Source: Bryoerythrophyllum caledonicum (lineage: Eukaryota > Streptophyta > Bryopsida > Pottiales > Pottiaceae). From it: a stretch of 64,000 nt of DNA. Within the stretch, counting starts at the first letter, position 1, and each line of letters begins with the position of its first letter. The notes beneath the pieces were generated by a model, which was given only the letters and a program-made list of their open reading frames with translations, had not been told where the DNA came from and did no database searches. Shown here piece by piece: positions 1-12,255 of the stretch. The position numbers and the translations under genes are program-made. The stretch lies in assembly GCA_963971425.1 (NCBI GenBank), contig OZ020520.1, forward strand, positions 5,312,553-5,376,552, in the 5' to 3' direction.

Positions 1-287
1 AGAGTGGGGTTCATAATTGACGTGGATCACCCGCACTAATTTTCATCAAGTCAAAATTTGTGTTTTCAAGGCAAGTGTGTGTTAGTCGCCAATTGGATGT
101 GGATTTCCAATTAGTGTAGAAACTTGAACTACTCTAGTCCACACTATATTTGGTGTTGACCTGGTTCTAGTGTCTCTGTTCTCTGTGATGTGTCTACGGC
201 TCACACTTTGATGCAGGTGAGGTGAATACCGTACACATTGGTCTGGTTTGGACACCCCTGTACGAACCATTTTTTTAACACTGGTTT

Positions 288-376
288 GGACACGATGGGT
301 ATTGCCTAGGTATTACATGAGTATTACCTGGATATTACAAGGGTATGATCTTGGCATTACATGGGTATCACCTTAG
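288..376. repeat. Cluster of GGTATYACC / GTATTACATGG motifs
   Basis: Degenerate units of roughly 11-14 bases built on GGTATTACAT and GGGTATCACC follow one another here. The cluster follows a TTTGGACACGA lead-in. Related clusters with a similar lead-in lie at 1587-1637 and 58666-58764, so this is a dispersed family. I recognise no coding function; its class is unknown. Confidence 0.55.
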
Positions 377-799
377 ACAAATAAATGAAAATTTTTGGAC
401 ACCCTCCATTTTGTATTAATTGTGTACGAACCCGACCAAGGCGTGGGGTGCTTCAGATTCATTCACTAAATAGACCTTTGTCTTTGTGATGATTGAATCG
501 CTTCCTGGATGTGAATTCGGCTTTTTAAATCACTAAAGGACTATGTGTGAAAAATGGGCTTTTTGGAAGTTCCGTCAGGTTTCTATGGTGTTGATTTCTA
601 ACACTCCTCTTTGAAATTTCTAGTGTAGAAGGGCATTAGTGAAAGCTCCGTGGGAATACAATTTTTTTCCTAAATCCGACATTTGATGAAAAAGTTATAG
701 GATTTTGAATTTCAAACAGGGAGAGCGGGCACATCGGGCACGTCGGGCACCTCTGAAAACTTTTCCTAGGACACTCTACTCAATGTGAGATTTTTGAAA

Positions 800-1290
800 C
801 TTCTTCCTTTCTACAGAAAACTTTGAGATCTTCATATTTCTTACTTTTTATTTTTTCCACAACTATATTCGGTGTGAACTTTTTTATCAATTACAACATG
901 AATTGGCAATTAATGAACCTCCAATCCTTGCACGATTGTTTGAATATGCTACACCCTTCCTCTACCTCTAAAAATTGGTGTATAAGGAACCAACATCACA
1001 CTTTAACACAATGGTAATGGATTTAGACTTGTGTAGTGAAAACATGTGAAGTCAAAGTGTGTTGATCCGCTCAACGCAAAGAAGAATGTGAATCATTTTC
1101 TTGACTTTAAACACTACAAAATTTTCAATCCATGCAGTCGAAAGTTTAATATGGAATTTTGTGAGAATGATACTTAATAAGTCTTATTTGAGATCCTACG
1201 GTTAAAATTAGAAATGAAAGTTTTTGACTCCTTCTTTGCTCATTTCACTAGAATCCAATAATTTTGAAGTGTTTTCGTGTCAAACGGTCA
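800..1290 (+). repeat. Dispersed repeat family A, copy 1
   Basis: This stretch is clearly similar, in the same orientation, to 17690-18250. Shared landmarks in the same order are TTTTTTCCACAACWATAT, ATTGGCAATT, TCTACCTCTAAAAATTGG, AACACAATGGTAATG and a TTGATCC(G/A)CTCA block. A third, more diverged piece lies at 60405-60640. No terminal repeats or coding capacity could be recognised. Confidence 0.7.
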
Positions 1291-1586
1291 CAATACCTTA
1301 GAAGTTGAAGCAAAAGGGGTGATTTGAAGTTGGTAGCTAAAGGGATTGTCTTGTAAATGAGTACTAGGAAATTCGTTTTTTGGCCATCATCATGCATAAT
1401 GGTTGCACTCTACAAGATAGCATCATAGTTATTTGTGAGAACATCATTTACTACATTTTCATATACGAGTGGCGTCTTACCAATATTGTGTTATGTAAAA
1501 TGTCCCAAAATTTTTGCATTACCATACATTCGGGTTAGCTTTGGCACCAAGTTGCTAAAGTAATTATTTTTGTCTTTCGCAAGGCA

Positions 1587-1637
1587 TTTGGACACAACAG
1601 GTATCACCCAGGTATTACATGGGTAACACCTAGATAA
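1587..1637. repeat. GGTATCACC / GTATTACATGG motif cluster
   Basis: A shorter member of the cluster family at 288-376, again beginning with TTTGGACAC and followed by GGTATCACCCAGGTATTACA-like units. Confidence 0.5.
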
Positions 1638-2834
1638 ATCTCTTCAATTTCCCAAGTTTTAAAAACATTCTCCATTGTTAATTAACAATATACAATATTG
1701 ACAAACACGTAGGGTGTGCACAAATTGTCCCAAAACTGGAATTTGATAAAAAAAAAACTATGGTTCTTATGTGCACTTCTATCTAATGTTATATCTGCAT
1801 TAGAACAAACTCCTCTTGTTCCAAATTCAGTTGTTTTTTGAAAAATATTACAACTTTTAAAATATTTTTCTAGTTTCAAACAAAATGCAATAAAAGAGGG
1901 AATGATCCCCTTTCTCTGCATTAAAATTATTGTGTTCCTTGGCAGTGAAAAGGTCCAAGGTAACATTTTGCTTGTGGACCATGAAGAAGAAGAAGAAAGT
2001 GAATGACCATGAGCATCTCATCCTAAGAAAAACATGATGGCCAGGTTTTTTCTCCCACGTTTTTCATCATTTAACTTTTTTTTAAATTTTAATTTTATTT
2101 AAACAACTTATGATTTAATTCATATCATATATAATTTTCAATTTTCAATTTTCAATTTTTTTTCAACTTGATGATTTTTTTAATAGTTTGAAAAAATCAT
2201 AGGTAGTCTTATTGAACATGTTGAAAGCACACAAAGCACACAAGTTGCTTCTAACTTGTGACAAATAGATTCCATTAGAAAAGAACCAATTTTAGGACAG
2301 GGATTGAATTGCCACCACCATTAGATCACAAGATGCTTTAAATAGCAATAGTTGGACTACCGTAGCCTAACCTTGGGTTTGGCATTGAATAGTTCAAGAC
2401 ATGCAATAAAAAAAATTGGGAAATTATTAAATGGAAATGCCAAAAGTGGAGAAATTAGTAATAAACAAAATTTGCATCTTTGAGAGGCATCAACGGGATG
2501 TGGGGTCTGGAAAAGCCTTGGTCTTGGAAGTGCATGCATGAAGAATTCAACATGAACCCCAAGATCTTGGATTGAAATGTTTAAATATAGTAAATTTAGT
2601 AACTTGTCAAAAAATTATTTGTTTTTTTTGGAAAGCCGAATGGCCTTTTCACAAATTGATTAATTATTCTGAATGGAGATATTGAGCCTGACGTTAGGCT
2701 ACGATAGTAATAGTTGTTATATTTGTTGGTCTATCAAAACTATCTTTAATTCTCTACTCAATCTTTTACCCTTCCTCTAGTTTATATCGCCTTAGGTAGC
2801 CATGTAAATACTTAAAGATTGTATAGAAGATTAA

Positions 2835-2955
2835 CCCTTTAACGTTGGGCTAGCTATGGTGCTACCATCAATCTACAAGGGTAATAGATGTTATGTTTCA
2901 TAATTTATCAATCTCATAGATGATGGTAGCGCCATAGCCAACTAGGAGTTAAAGG
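2835..2955. repeat. Foldback hairpin, MITE-like
   Basis: The left arm (CCCTTTAACG..., then CTATGGTGCTACCATCA) is inverted at the right end (ATGGTAGCGCCATAG ... GTTAAAGG), giving arms of about 35 bases around a loop of about 50. The whole is about 120 bp. No flanking target duplication could be fixed, so the transposon class is open. Confidence 0.6.
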
Positions 2956-4990
2956 ATCAAAATGTAATAATTGTTTTTTCCAATATGTGATTTCATACAA
3001 TCTGAACCCTTTAACCACTACGTAGACCATGAAAGCCTAGGAGAATCTACGAGCGTTCTAGATTAGGTACAACATTATCTACATAGTGGATACATTTTAG
3101 CACAACGGTCAACCCCACTTCACAGAAAGCAGTGTAGTTTGCTAATGCTTGCATGGATTGGAGATTAGAGAGATAGGTTGGAAAGCTAACGAAGAGCTCA
3201 AAATGCGTGTTAAGGATGTGAGAGATAATGACCAATTGTCGAAAGAATTAAAAGAGAGAAAACACCAAAATTGACTCTGCTAGGGCCTTGTAGACATTTA
3301 AGGGTTAACCACCAAAAAATTGAGAGAGATATCCTAAGGTTACGATAGGTATTCAAGGTGATTCAATTAAGTGGAATGAGGGTCGATCTTTGATCCTACA
3401 TATAATGATCACTAGGCTATAATTGTAAAACTTGAACAATCTTAAATCTTATAAAAAATAGACATTTTCCCTTGAAGTTCAAGTCTAAGCATTTCTAAGG
3501 ATTTATAGGACATTGGATCTTTATGATGGTGCTATAGTTTCTCTCGAGATTTTAGAGTTTTTCGCAAAAGTCCTTCCTAAAGAGGAAAGAATTGAAAAGG
3601 GCAGGATGAGATAAAATTATGAAAAGAACAAAAGCATGAGGAATTTATGCTTCAATTTTCTGCATCACCAAAATGTATGGCAATCAATGCTCTTGGGCCC
3701 TACCCAATGCAAGTTAAAGCTCCTTCATAGTACCATAAGTTCTCAAAGACCAATACTTTCCTCACACCTTTTCCAATCCAAGCCACGTCACCATGTCCAT
3801 ATCATCTTAGATACCAACATAAGACCATGGAGTAGAGGGTGACACATAAGGTGACCCATTCCACTTTCAAAAAAACTATCAAAACCATTGTTTTATTGTC
3901 ATATCTTCCCATTGAAAGTCAACTTCAATTGCACTTGAGAACATATATTTCCTTCCAAGAAATAAATAAGGGGAGAGGAAAACAAATTAAAAAAAGTTAT
4001 ATGTAATACAAGTGTCCATAACAATGAACTTCAAATATGTTTTTCCAATATAATACGTCAGGTCAATATCAATGATTTAACAAAATGCATGAACAAAATT
4101 ATAACTAAAGATACCCCAACACTTCTTTTCCAAGTTCATTACCAAAATTAGTTTCAAAGATAACATCACCTACTAAATAGATTTCATAGATGCAACAAAC
4201 TCCATTGTTCCTTGGCAATGATATCGTATAGTGCATCATCCTCTCTCTATTTTTTCCAAAGGATAAGCAAAATCCCTATCAATACAAGCAAGACATAGAG
4301 GATTCTAACACATTTTGGACACATATTGAATAGTTCCTAAATAAATTACAGATCTTCAACTCTCTACTAAAGATATGCCCGCCTTTATCATCAATATGTA
4401 CATATTCATCAAAACATTTCTATAAATTCTATGAATAGGCATAAAGCTTGGATTACCTTCTAAGAAAAAGTTAGCAAAATAGTAAGAAAAAAAAGAGAGA
4501 GAAACAGTCAATGATCTCGAAGAGAAGATGTAATTACCCTACTCCAATACTTAAATCCAGCTCCTAAGTTAACCGAACTTGCTGCAAAAAACTCAAGAAA
4601 GGATGCACCTCAACATAACCAATGAAACAAAAACATTCAGGAACGAACGACGCAGATCAAGCAATCAAACCTCTCGACGTATTGAGCTGCACAATGAACT
4701 CACAAGGGAAAAAATCTGAATGCTAAATGAAGAGAAAAGGTCATTTGCAAGTGAATCACTTGCAGTGAGTGTCGACAAAAAGAGCCACAAATCCTTGCTA
4801 CTGGAACCGTACCTTCATTCAATGAGAAACCCTAAAAGCTATACAACCTAAAATATTTCCTATGCCTTAGTTCCATATGTGGATACCTCTCACTAATGTA
4901 CAAAAAGAATGCTGATCGAGGGAATCAACGCAAACCCTAAAACCTTAAAACCCTAAAACCCGGGTGGTGGTTTGGAGGTTTATCACCTTG

Positions 4991-6409
4991 CTAGAATCCG
5001 AAGTTGTGGAACAAGCTCGGGAGGCTCTTCGGAGGTTGATCATCTTCCTGAAGGGACCACCAGCTACCGCTCTTGCTCTGATTGGGAAGAGCAGAAGCGG
5101 TGAAGAATCGGTTGTGACCTCTACCGAGGTCTGCCATTTCATGGATGAGAGCCAAGGACTCGGACAAGCGAGAGAGGAGGTTTACGAGAGCGATCACCTC
5201 GTTCCGTTGCAGGTCGAGGGAGGTGTTGTTGTCCGAGAAGAGGATCTTGAGCGCCGTCCCGAGGCCGGAGATTTGCAGCTTCCCCCACAGCCTGCACTTC
5301 TCGCATCCCACGCAGTCCATCAACGCGGTGATGTTACGGAAGTGGCGCTGGAGCTGGTCCTTGAGCTCCACCGCGTCCGGTCCGCGCCACAGCTTGGCCT
5401 CGTCGAACGGGATCGGGCACGCGGTGCGGAGGCGGTCGCTCCCGACCAGGGCCGTGACGAGCTTCTGCGTGAGGTGGTCCTCGGCGTCGTTCCCAGTGGA
5501 GTATTCGGCCTCGGTGAGGTAGCTCTCCGCCTTGATCACGGCGCGGAGGACGAACAGGAACGTGAAGTAGAGGTTCTGCACGCGCTCCGGGTACTGCAGC
5601 ACGCGGTCGTGCATCAGGGAGGTGTTGCGGCCCCAGAGGTTGGCCGCCTCGTCCATCAGGTAGTCCGCGGCAATGTGCGCCGAGATCGACGTGTGCACGC
5701 CCGAGATCAGCCGGTAGAACACGCGCCGCTCCGTGCACGCGTCCTTGTCCCCGTTCTCGAAGCAGTTCTGCGCGTAGATCGCCTCCCAGATGCGCCGCGC
5801 GGACTCGCCCTTGTACCCCGTGTACTTCTCAGGGTTGAGGAGCAGGTTGACGTACGTCATGTCGCCGCCCTCGGTCTCGTCGTCGATCGTCCAGGGGTTG
5901 TCCGTGTCGGTCCAGCCCTGGAACGCCATGGCGTCCACGGTCCGGTCGACCGCGCCCTCGGGCCTCCCTTCTTGGCAGCTCGCGGAGTCGTCCGAGGATC
6001 GGAACGCCGCCGGGAACTCACTCTCCGGGCACTCGCACACGCTGCAGTCGCGCAGCTGGCACATGCCGTCCTCCGGCCAGAACGGGCAGTCGCACCACAG
6101 CTTCGCCTTGTAATACCGAAAGAACGGCACCTTCACGAGCTCCTGCAGCACCGGGTGCAAAACCTCCCGGTTCAGCGAGTCCACAGTCCCGTAGTCGCAG
6201 CAGCAATCCTCCACCATGCCTTCAAACCCTTGCGTCCTCTGGCACCCGCACGAGACCGCACTGCGCCCGGGAACGTCCCTCGCGGGCGCGAACGACACCG
6301 CCATCGCCAACACCACTAACCCCACCAGCGCCGCGAAGAACCGCCACGGCCTCCGCCTCTTCCCCTCCCCCACAGCATCCGTCGCCATCCCCACTCCTTC
6401 TGTCGTCAT
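4991..6409 (-). CDS. ERO1: ERO1-type endoplasmic reticulum oxidoreductin, intronless
   Basis: A 472-residue flavoprotein thiol oxidase that re-oxidises protein disulfide isomerase, passing electrons through FAD to oxygen on the lumenal side of the ER. Near the N-terminus is an uncleaved-looking hydrophobic anchor (FFAALVGLVVLAMAV), typical of plant ERO1. Next comes the cysteine-rich block with CDCPFWPEDGMC, LRDCSVCECPE and the shuttle cysteines. The FAD-binding core contains the NLYFTFLFVLRAV region. The C-terminal active site CVGCEKCRLWGKLQ carries the CxxCxxC. Length fits plant ERO1 proteins (about 470). The ATG at 6409 is chosen as the most upstream; Met8 is possible. Plant ERO1 genes that I know of are split by introns, whereas this copy is one exon and very GC-rich. 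All key cysteines are present, so it is probably functional. A telo-box (AAACCCTAA) lies just upstream near 6425. Confidence 0.95.
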   Translation of the reverse strand: MTTEGVGMATDAVGEGKRRRPWRFFAALVGLVVLAMAVSFAPARDVPGRSAVSCGCQRTQGFEGMVEDCCCDYGTVDSLNREVLHPVLQELVKVPFFRYYKAKLWCDCPFWPEDGMCQLRDCSVCECPESEFPAAFRSSDDSASCQEGRPEGAVDRTVDAMAFQGWTDTDNPWTIDDETEGGDMTYVNLLLNPEKYTGYKGESARRIWEAIYAQNCFENGDKDACTERRVFYRLISGVHTSISAHIAADYLMDEAANLWGRNTSLMHDRVLQYPERVQNLYFTFLFVLRAVIKAESYLTEAEYSTGNDAEDHLTQKLVTALVGSDRLRTACPIPFDEAKLWRGPDAVELKDQLQRHFRNITALMDCVGCEKCRLWGKLQISGLGTALKILFSDNNTSLDLQRNEVIALVNLLSRLSESLALIHEMADLGRGHNRFFTASALPNQSKSGSWWSLQEDDQPPKSLPSLFHNFGF

Positions 6410-6930
6410 CCCGCCCTCACTCGCTCCAAACCCTAATCCGACCTCTCAAGCTCATCTCCCCTCACCCTCCTCCGCAATTCACACCCAGTAACCTCACCAA
6501 GCAAGACGAACTCTCACTTATACCAATCGAGAGCTCGAGGTCGCACTGCAAATCCCTCAATGCTCAGGAAACACTCCCAACGACGAAACTTGTCCAGTAA
6601 TCCAGATACCCGGTAGACAAGAACACGGTACAGAGATAGTATCAGCGGGTATCCATACGTCCTGCGGATCAAGATGGTGTTACCTAGGCGAGCTCCCGGG
6701 TATCACCAGCCGTGTACTGGGGAAGTTTCGCCCGGTTCTGCACCGGCGCCGGTCCACATCGCGGGGACCCGTCGGACACGTGGCGAGTTATCAGTGGGTG
6801 CGGGGTGGAATGTGATGGCGTGGCAGCCACGTCGGCGTCCAGTGGGGTGGTCGGTTGACTGATGGTTGGAGTCAGAGATCTGATGTGGCGGGCGGTGAGT
6901 GGCTGGGGGGTTGGTTGGTGACACGTCGGA

Positions 6931-7023
6931 AGGCTCGGAGTGGCTGCTGCGGTGTTGGCGCAGGTTCGGAGTGGCTGCTGCGGTGTGGGCGGAGGTTCGG
7001 AGTGGCTGCTGTGGTGTGGGACA
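6931..7023 (+). repeat. 31-bp minisatellite, three units
   Basis: Three consecutive 31-base units start AGG(C/T)TCGGAGTGGCTGCTG and differ at a few positions (6931-6961, 6962-6992, 6993-7023). It lies about 550 bp upstream of ERO1. Confidence 0.8.
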
Positions 7024-8144
7024 CGGGGTTGTCGGTTCGGTGAACCCTTACACGATAGAAATGATAGAAATAGCCTTTTTAAAATTTTACAGTGTAAATA
7101 GGGTCGTAGATATATTAAGAATGAGATAATTAGTAGTCATATTTGTACTGAGTAGCTAATTAATTAGAAAATACCCATTCATATCTAAAAGTGAAAGTAT
7201 AATGAGAAAAGGGTTTAAATGACACCCTTTGGTAGGGATACACCTTTTCATGAAGAGATGTGGGACTTGAACTAGAAGAAGCCTATTGGTTAGGAAATGG
7301 AAAAAACCTCTTGCTATGATGTGCACCTTTTAGAAAATAGGTAGCATAAAAAACTACTTTGTTGCCATTACCTTTGTCATTACTTCAAGGAAGATTGGAG
7401 TGAACGCTAACTTTAGGAGAGAAAGCTAGTTGATGACTCTTAATGTAGTAAGAGTATTTATATATTAATATTTATTTATTTATTATTGTATTTGCATGTG
7501 TTAAAGTCTTGGATGAGACTTGAGTCATATGTATAATTGCAATAATATTAGATCTTCATAGAATAATTTAAAAATTGTGTATTGTAAATATAATTGTGTG
7601 TTGTAAATATAATTGTATGCACTAAGATTTGGTTGTGGATAAAAGTCCTATGCATAAATGCATTACATTTTTGTTCTTCATAGATGAAATTAGGGAAAGA
7701 TCCTAACTTGGTCATAGTGACCTTGTGTGTGTTAACGGATTAATCATAAGTATGTGTGGAATTGATGTGACCTTATGAATTAAGGTGTGATGAAGCAACT
7801 TAATGCATTAAGGAGAGGAATGCATAAGTAATGGATAAGAACTTAAGTCTTAGTGTAGAAACTCAAAGGTTCAAGTTACAAGAGTGTTATCTTATGCATG
7901 TGTAATGGAATAACTTAAGTCTACAATGAGTAAGAACTTAAGTATAAATGAGAAACCTTAAGTTTGTGTGATATATATTAAGGTATTTAATGTAAGAATG
8001 TGGGATATTACTTACATTAAAATGTCAAAGATTAATTGACCAAATAAACTTAAGTTATAATCATAAATATAATTAATTAAAACTTGGTTTAACTTGTGTG
8101 TTGTTTGAGACTAACATTTGAGACTAACATTTGTTTAACTTCGC

Positions 8145-8236
8145 TAATTCCTTGTCCGGTGGGCATGGTCTTAGCAATGGAACGAATAGACACTTTATTC
8201 ACGCCGGTTCCCTTCGGAAACCGGCATTCTTCTTCT
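8145..8236 (+). mobile_element. LINE 3'-tail copy (about 90 bp)
   Basis: Contains the conserved end of the LINE family in this window: TCCGGTGGGCATGGTCTT, then GACACTTTATTCACGCCGG, a hairpin around CTTCG, and a TTC-repeat end. It matches 12160-12255 and 47680-47763. No clear target-site duplication was found, unlike its neighbour at 8479. Confidence 0.75.
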
Positions 8237-8478
8237 GATGAAGACATGAGCAGATGAAACGTTGGACGTGATGAATGGATCTTATTGTACGAGATAAACT
8301 TGTTATTACTAAAAAGATTAATTATGGATCAAGAAGTGAGTACAATAGATAGAATCCATTAGTCGAAGATGGCTAGGTCGAGGAGTCTAACCAAGCACAT
8401 GCATAGCTATTAAACATCAACTTGGCTCTTTCTAGGCACTTAGATCTTAGCAAGTCTTAAGAGTGTGATGCTAAGAGT

Positions 8479-8568
8479 TCCCTGTCCGGTGGGCATGGTC
8501 TTGGAAGTGGAACGAACAGACACTTTATTCACGCCGGTCCCCTTCGGGAACCGGCGTTCTTCTTCTTC
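8479..8568 (+). mobile_element. LINE 3'-tail copy with 13-bp target-site duplication
   Basis: A 90-bp element consisting only of the conserved 3' end of the local LINE family, with hairpin and (TTC)n terminus. It is flanked by the perfect direct repeat TGATGCTAAGAGT at 8466-8478 and 8569-8581. This marks a real insertion of an extremely 5'-truncated LINE, or a SINE-like element that borrows the LINE tail. Confidence 0.85.
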
Positions 8569-9512
8569 TGATGCTAAGAGTGATCTATATGAAAGACTCA
8601 AATTCCTAAAATAAGTACAAAATCTTAAGTAATTTCATAAGAAAACATCTTTTAATGCATAATTAGAGCATATGAACTACTTAACATTAGACGCTAGACC
8701 ATCATGATAGAATGAACTTGGAATAAGAGTGAATCTTGGATGTTTTGAGAGTGTGGATTTTACAGTTTACACAAACGCTACAAGCCACCTTAATAAAAGA
8801 CTTAAACTCTGATAAAAAGATGGAAGAAGATGGGCATTTTTTGAGATTGGCGCCACAAAAATCGGTGCAAGCATCGGCGAGCTACAATGATTTTTGTGAA
8901 GTAGGGTCCCAATGAAATGTACCCTGTACGTAGGTGTTGTTCTGCATTATCTAAAACACTTGTAGATTCTTCGAGGCTAATAGAGCCATCAACCTTAAAA
9001 AATTAAGATGCTCCTAAGCTTCAAGATTTTCCACCTATAAAGAAAATATCGTTTCCGTGACTTCCAAATGGGTTTTGGTCCCATTCAATACAACAAACCT
9101 CTCCCTGCAAAATATCCTTATCGGCGGAACTTCCAAAAACCTCAGGTCTAAAATCCCTTACGCTCAAAATCTTGGGCAACAAACTAGATTTCAAATTGTT
9201 CCATATGGACTGTCAAATTCGGATTGGTTACTTTAGATATTAGATTATTAAATAATTAATGTATCATGTCTAGGTCCCAAATGCTTCAGCTGAAGCTTTG
9301 GTGATCGGTTGCGAGCTTAGATTATTGTTGTTAGAGTTTGTTAGGCCAAAATACGAGCATCTTGGATAGATGTCCAGGTAGCACGGTGCAAAACCAATTC
9401 TAGGTGTTTAACCAATAGAGTCTTGCCTAGGCCCTTACGAGTGGGACTCTTCCTATACAACATGGACATGTTTTCATATTGTTATGACATTATATTGTCT
9501 ACTTTCTATAAC

Positions 9513-12255
9513 CCCAAAAACGACATTCTCACCTCATCTAACACAATTAAAATTGACAAAGACCAAGCACACTTATACGAAGAAGATGGACGACACCTCT
9601 TCACCATCCCAATCACTAGGCTCACATGGCTATGGAATCAATACAATATTAAACTACAACCCCCTACAAACATTAAACCAACAACCCAACCATTTGAAAC
9701 TGAAGTCATATGGCTATACCAAAGATACAAATATAGAATATCAAAAAATAACCCCCTTAAACTTACACAATATACATTACCCATACCTATACTAAACTCA
9801 TTAATCTCCACATTCAACATCCAACACTCATACTTTTCCTCCCCCGTCACATGCCCCACCAAACTCAACAAATTTTACTCTCCCTTTAGAAGAGATAAAA
9901 TATTCGGATCACTAGGTTAAGCCTTTGACCACAAATGGATAGGTAATGGTATGGCCCACCCGCACAATGAAGAGGAAACACAACAAGCACTACATTGGGC
10001 CTGCCTCGCGGCCAAACATGACCCAAACCACACATCCACCCTAATCATAACCCCCGACAAAAATTGGTATCAAAATCCTAATCCACACTTGGGCCCCTTC
10101 CCTGACACATATATCATTGCACTATTCGAAGCGGACTCAATAACATACGAAGAACCCACTATTCCACCCTAACAAAATAAACCTAGGCTTGAACCAGCTA
10201 CACTACAAATACTATGTGTCCATCACCAAAACAAAACAATAGGAACCCCACAACAACTCACCACACTCACATCCATAGCCAAAAATCTGAACATAAACCG
10301 AATATTCACAAACATTGCCTCGACCACACTCCCTCAAACTCTAGTTAACCGTAGCAAAAAATGGTCTAAACTAGAATACAATATCAACACATTAAACTAC
10401 TCCGTGACAAATCCCCCTCTCCCAGTTACCACACACTTACACACCCAAAATATGACCCCATACATAGTTATTACACAGATGGATCCTTCAAAGAACTAGT
10501 AGAAAGTAGCCTTGGTCATTGGCAGAGAGAAAAAGCCGGATATGGCATATACAACCCCAACAAAGAAATCAAATTAGCCAAAAGACTCCATGGACTTCAA
10601 AACATCCTCAAAGTAGAGATGATGGCCATATATAAAACACTCCAAATCATGAACACAAAACATGCCAACAAACCCGCACACATCTTTATGGATTGCATCA
10701 ATGTCCTATATCTATTAAACACACAAATAACACATCCCATTCTCCTCAATAGCCACCCCGACAAAGTAACACTCATGTCCATGGTACAAATGCTTCAAAA
10801 TCGAACACAACCTACTACACTCCATAAAGTCAGAGCCCACTCTAATATAGAAGGAAATGAACAAGCCGACAAACTAGCCAAAGAAGGAAGAGAAAAATCA
10901 CATAAAAATGCCAAAGACCCACATGAACATGCACATGCCACCCCATACTACTTCCAAAAAGAGGATTGGCCCTCCAAAGATGACACCCCGGACAAAGGCC
11001 CGGTCCAATTTTTAGAAAAATACTCAAAAAACAAGACACATACAACGACATAGACACGATCTCAGAAAATTTCCCTAACATAGAAAAATAGACCGGCAAC
11101 AATAACATAGACAATGAACTGTCTACAAATTTCTGGAAAAACCCCACCATTACCGATTCACAAATTACATGCCTTATCAAATTCCGCACTGGTTAACATA
11201 TGGGGAATGCCCGTAAACAACTCTTCTTCGGAATAGAACGCTTCCCATGCATAACATGCCCCATATGTACCTCTACAGACCCCGATACATGGCTACATGT
11301 CCTACTAAAATGCCAAAACCACCACATACACTCCCTCATTGTTAAAAGACACAACAAAGCAGTATGGGAAATCCGAAAACTAATTACCTCACATAATAAA
11401 TCCCGATGTTTCATACTCATGAATGCTGGCACTTTCAATAACAACCCACAAGAAAATACGGTCCCACCTTGGCTACTCTCATGTACTGTACATGTGCAAC
11501 CCAACGATGTCACTGTAATTCTAGATTTAAATCCAACATACTTTGCGTTAAAGGTCTACCATACAATGACCCGACACCCATTCACATTGACTCAAACTAT
11601 ACCATTCAATTTATTGAATTCACATACTGTAATGACAATTTTCACCAGAAACAATAGAGAACAAAATAAACAAATACCAACCCCTCACAGACGATATAAA
11701 AAACCTCGGATGGAAAATCGACCCCCTCATAGTCATCACGACTGGTGCCCGCGCCACAACCTATATCCCACCCATGAACACCCTCGAAGAAACTTTCAAA
11801 ATACCCATGAATACAATCAAACATACCTTCAATAATATAAACATCATCGCAATCCAACATGCTATGTCCATACTATTACATAAACGTAAAATAGAGAATA
11901 ATCAAACCCTCCCCGATCCACATGACACACCATAAAACCCCATAACTCCTCCATTGCCCCACCTATTTCCCCTCCCCCACCCACCCCACACCACCCTTCC
12001 AGTCCTTCCCCCTGTCATTGTCTTCCCTTTTCTTTCCTTTTCTTTCCTCCCCACTCCCTTGCTCGGATTGTGGCTCTTTCTTGTTTTGGTTTATATCTTT
12101 ATGGTTACTTGTTACATAGTGTCTACGCTCGGGAGAGGGAAGTAGCCCCATGCTACTAATTCCCTGCCCGGTGGGCACGGTCTTTAGTGGTGTTGCGAAC
12201 AGACACTTTATTCACGCCGGTCCTCTCTGGGAACCAGCATTCTTCTTCTTCTTCT
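9513..12255 (+). mobile_element. 5'-truncated, decayed LINE copy
   Basis: A 2.74-kb copy of the last part of the LINE at 40464-47763. It starts inside ORF2, in the segment after the reverse transcriptase (corresponding to about 45065). It then runs through the methyltransferase-like segment (about 9868-10172), RNase H (about 10480-10900), the CCHC finger (about 11260-11320), the 3' UTR and the terminal hairpin with (TTC)n. Several stops break the frame, for example in the SLG-stop-AFDH stretch near 9918 and after ACTATTCCACCC near 10170, so it is dead. The 15-bp duplication TCTACTTTCTATAAC at 9498-9512 and 12256-12270 defines both ends; the TCT may overlap the tail. Confidence 0.93.

Larger units (their letters stand above)
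1..4990. other. AT-rich intergenic block with repeats
   Basis: No convincing gene is visible; reading frames are short and of biased composition. It holds a dispersed repeat (about 800-1290), two clusters of a GGTATTACATGG-like motif (288-376 and 1587-1637) and a foldback hairpin (2835-2955), each listed separately. The last 65 bases before the ERO1 stop codon contain several CCCTAAA units. Confidence 0.6.
6410..9512. other. ERO1 upstream region and repeat-rich intergenic DNA
   Basis: About 6410-6700 should hold the ERO1 promoter and 5' UTR. A minisatellite follows (6931-7023). From 7030 onward the DNA is AT-rich with no supported gene, apart from two LINE tail copies (8145-8236 and 8479-8568). 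The stretch 8800-9480 has mixed composition but no family match that I can see. Confidence 0.6.

Noticed and set aside
4964-6319. 451-codon open frame on the plus strand
   Set aside because: It lies antisense to ERO1; high GC at third positions creates long shadow frames. No recognisable domain.
9423-9920. A separate 165-residue gene
   Set aside because: It is the decayed LINE ORF2 plus flanking host DNA; the start codon lies outside the element.
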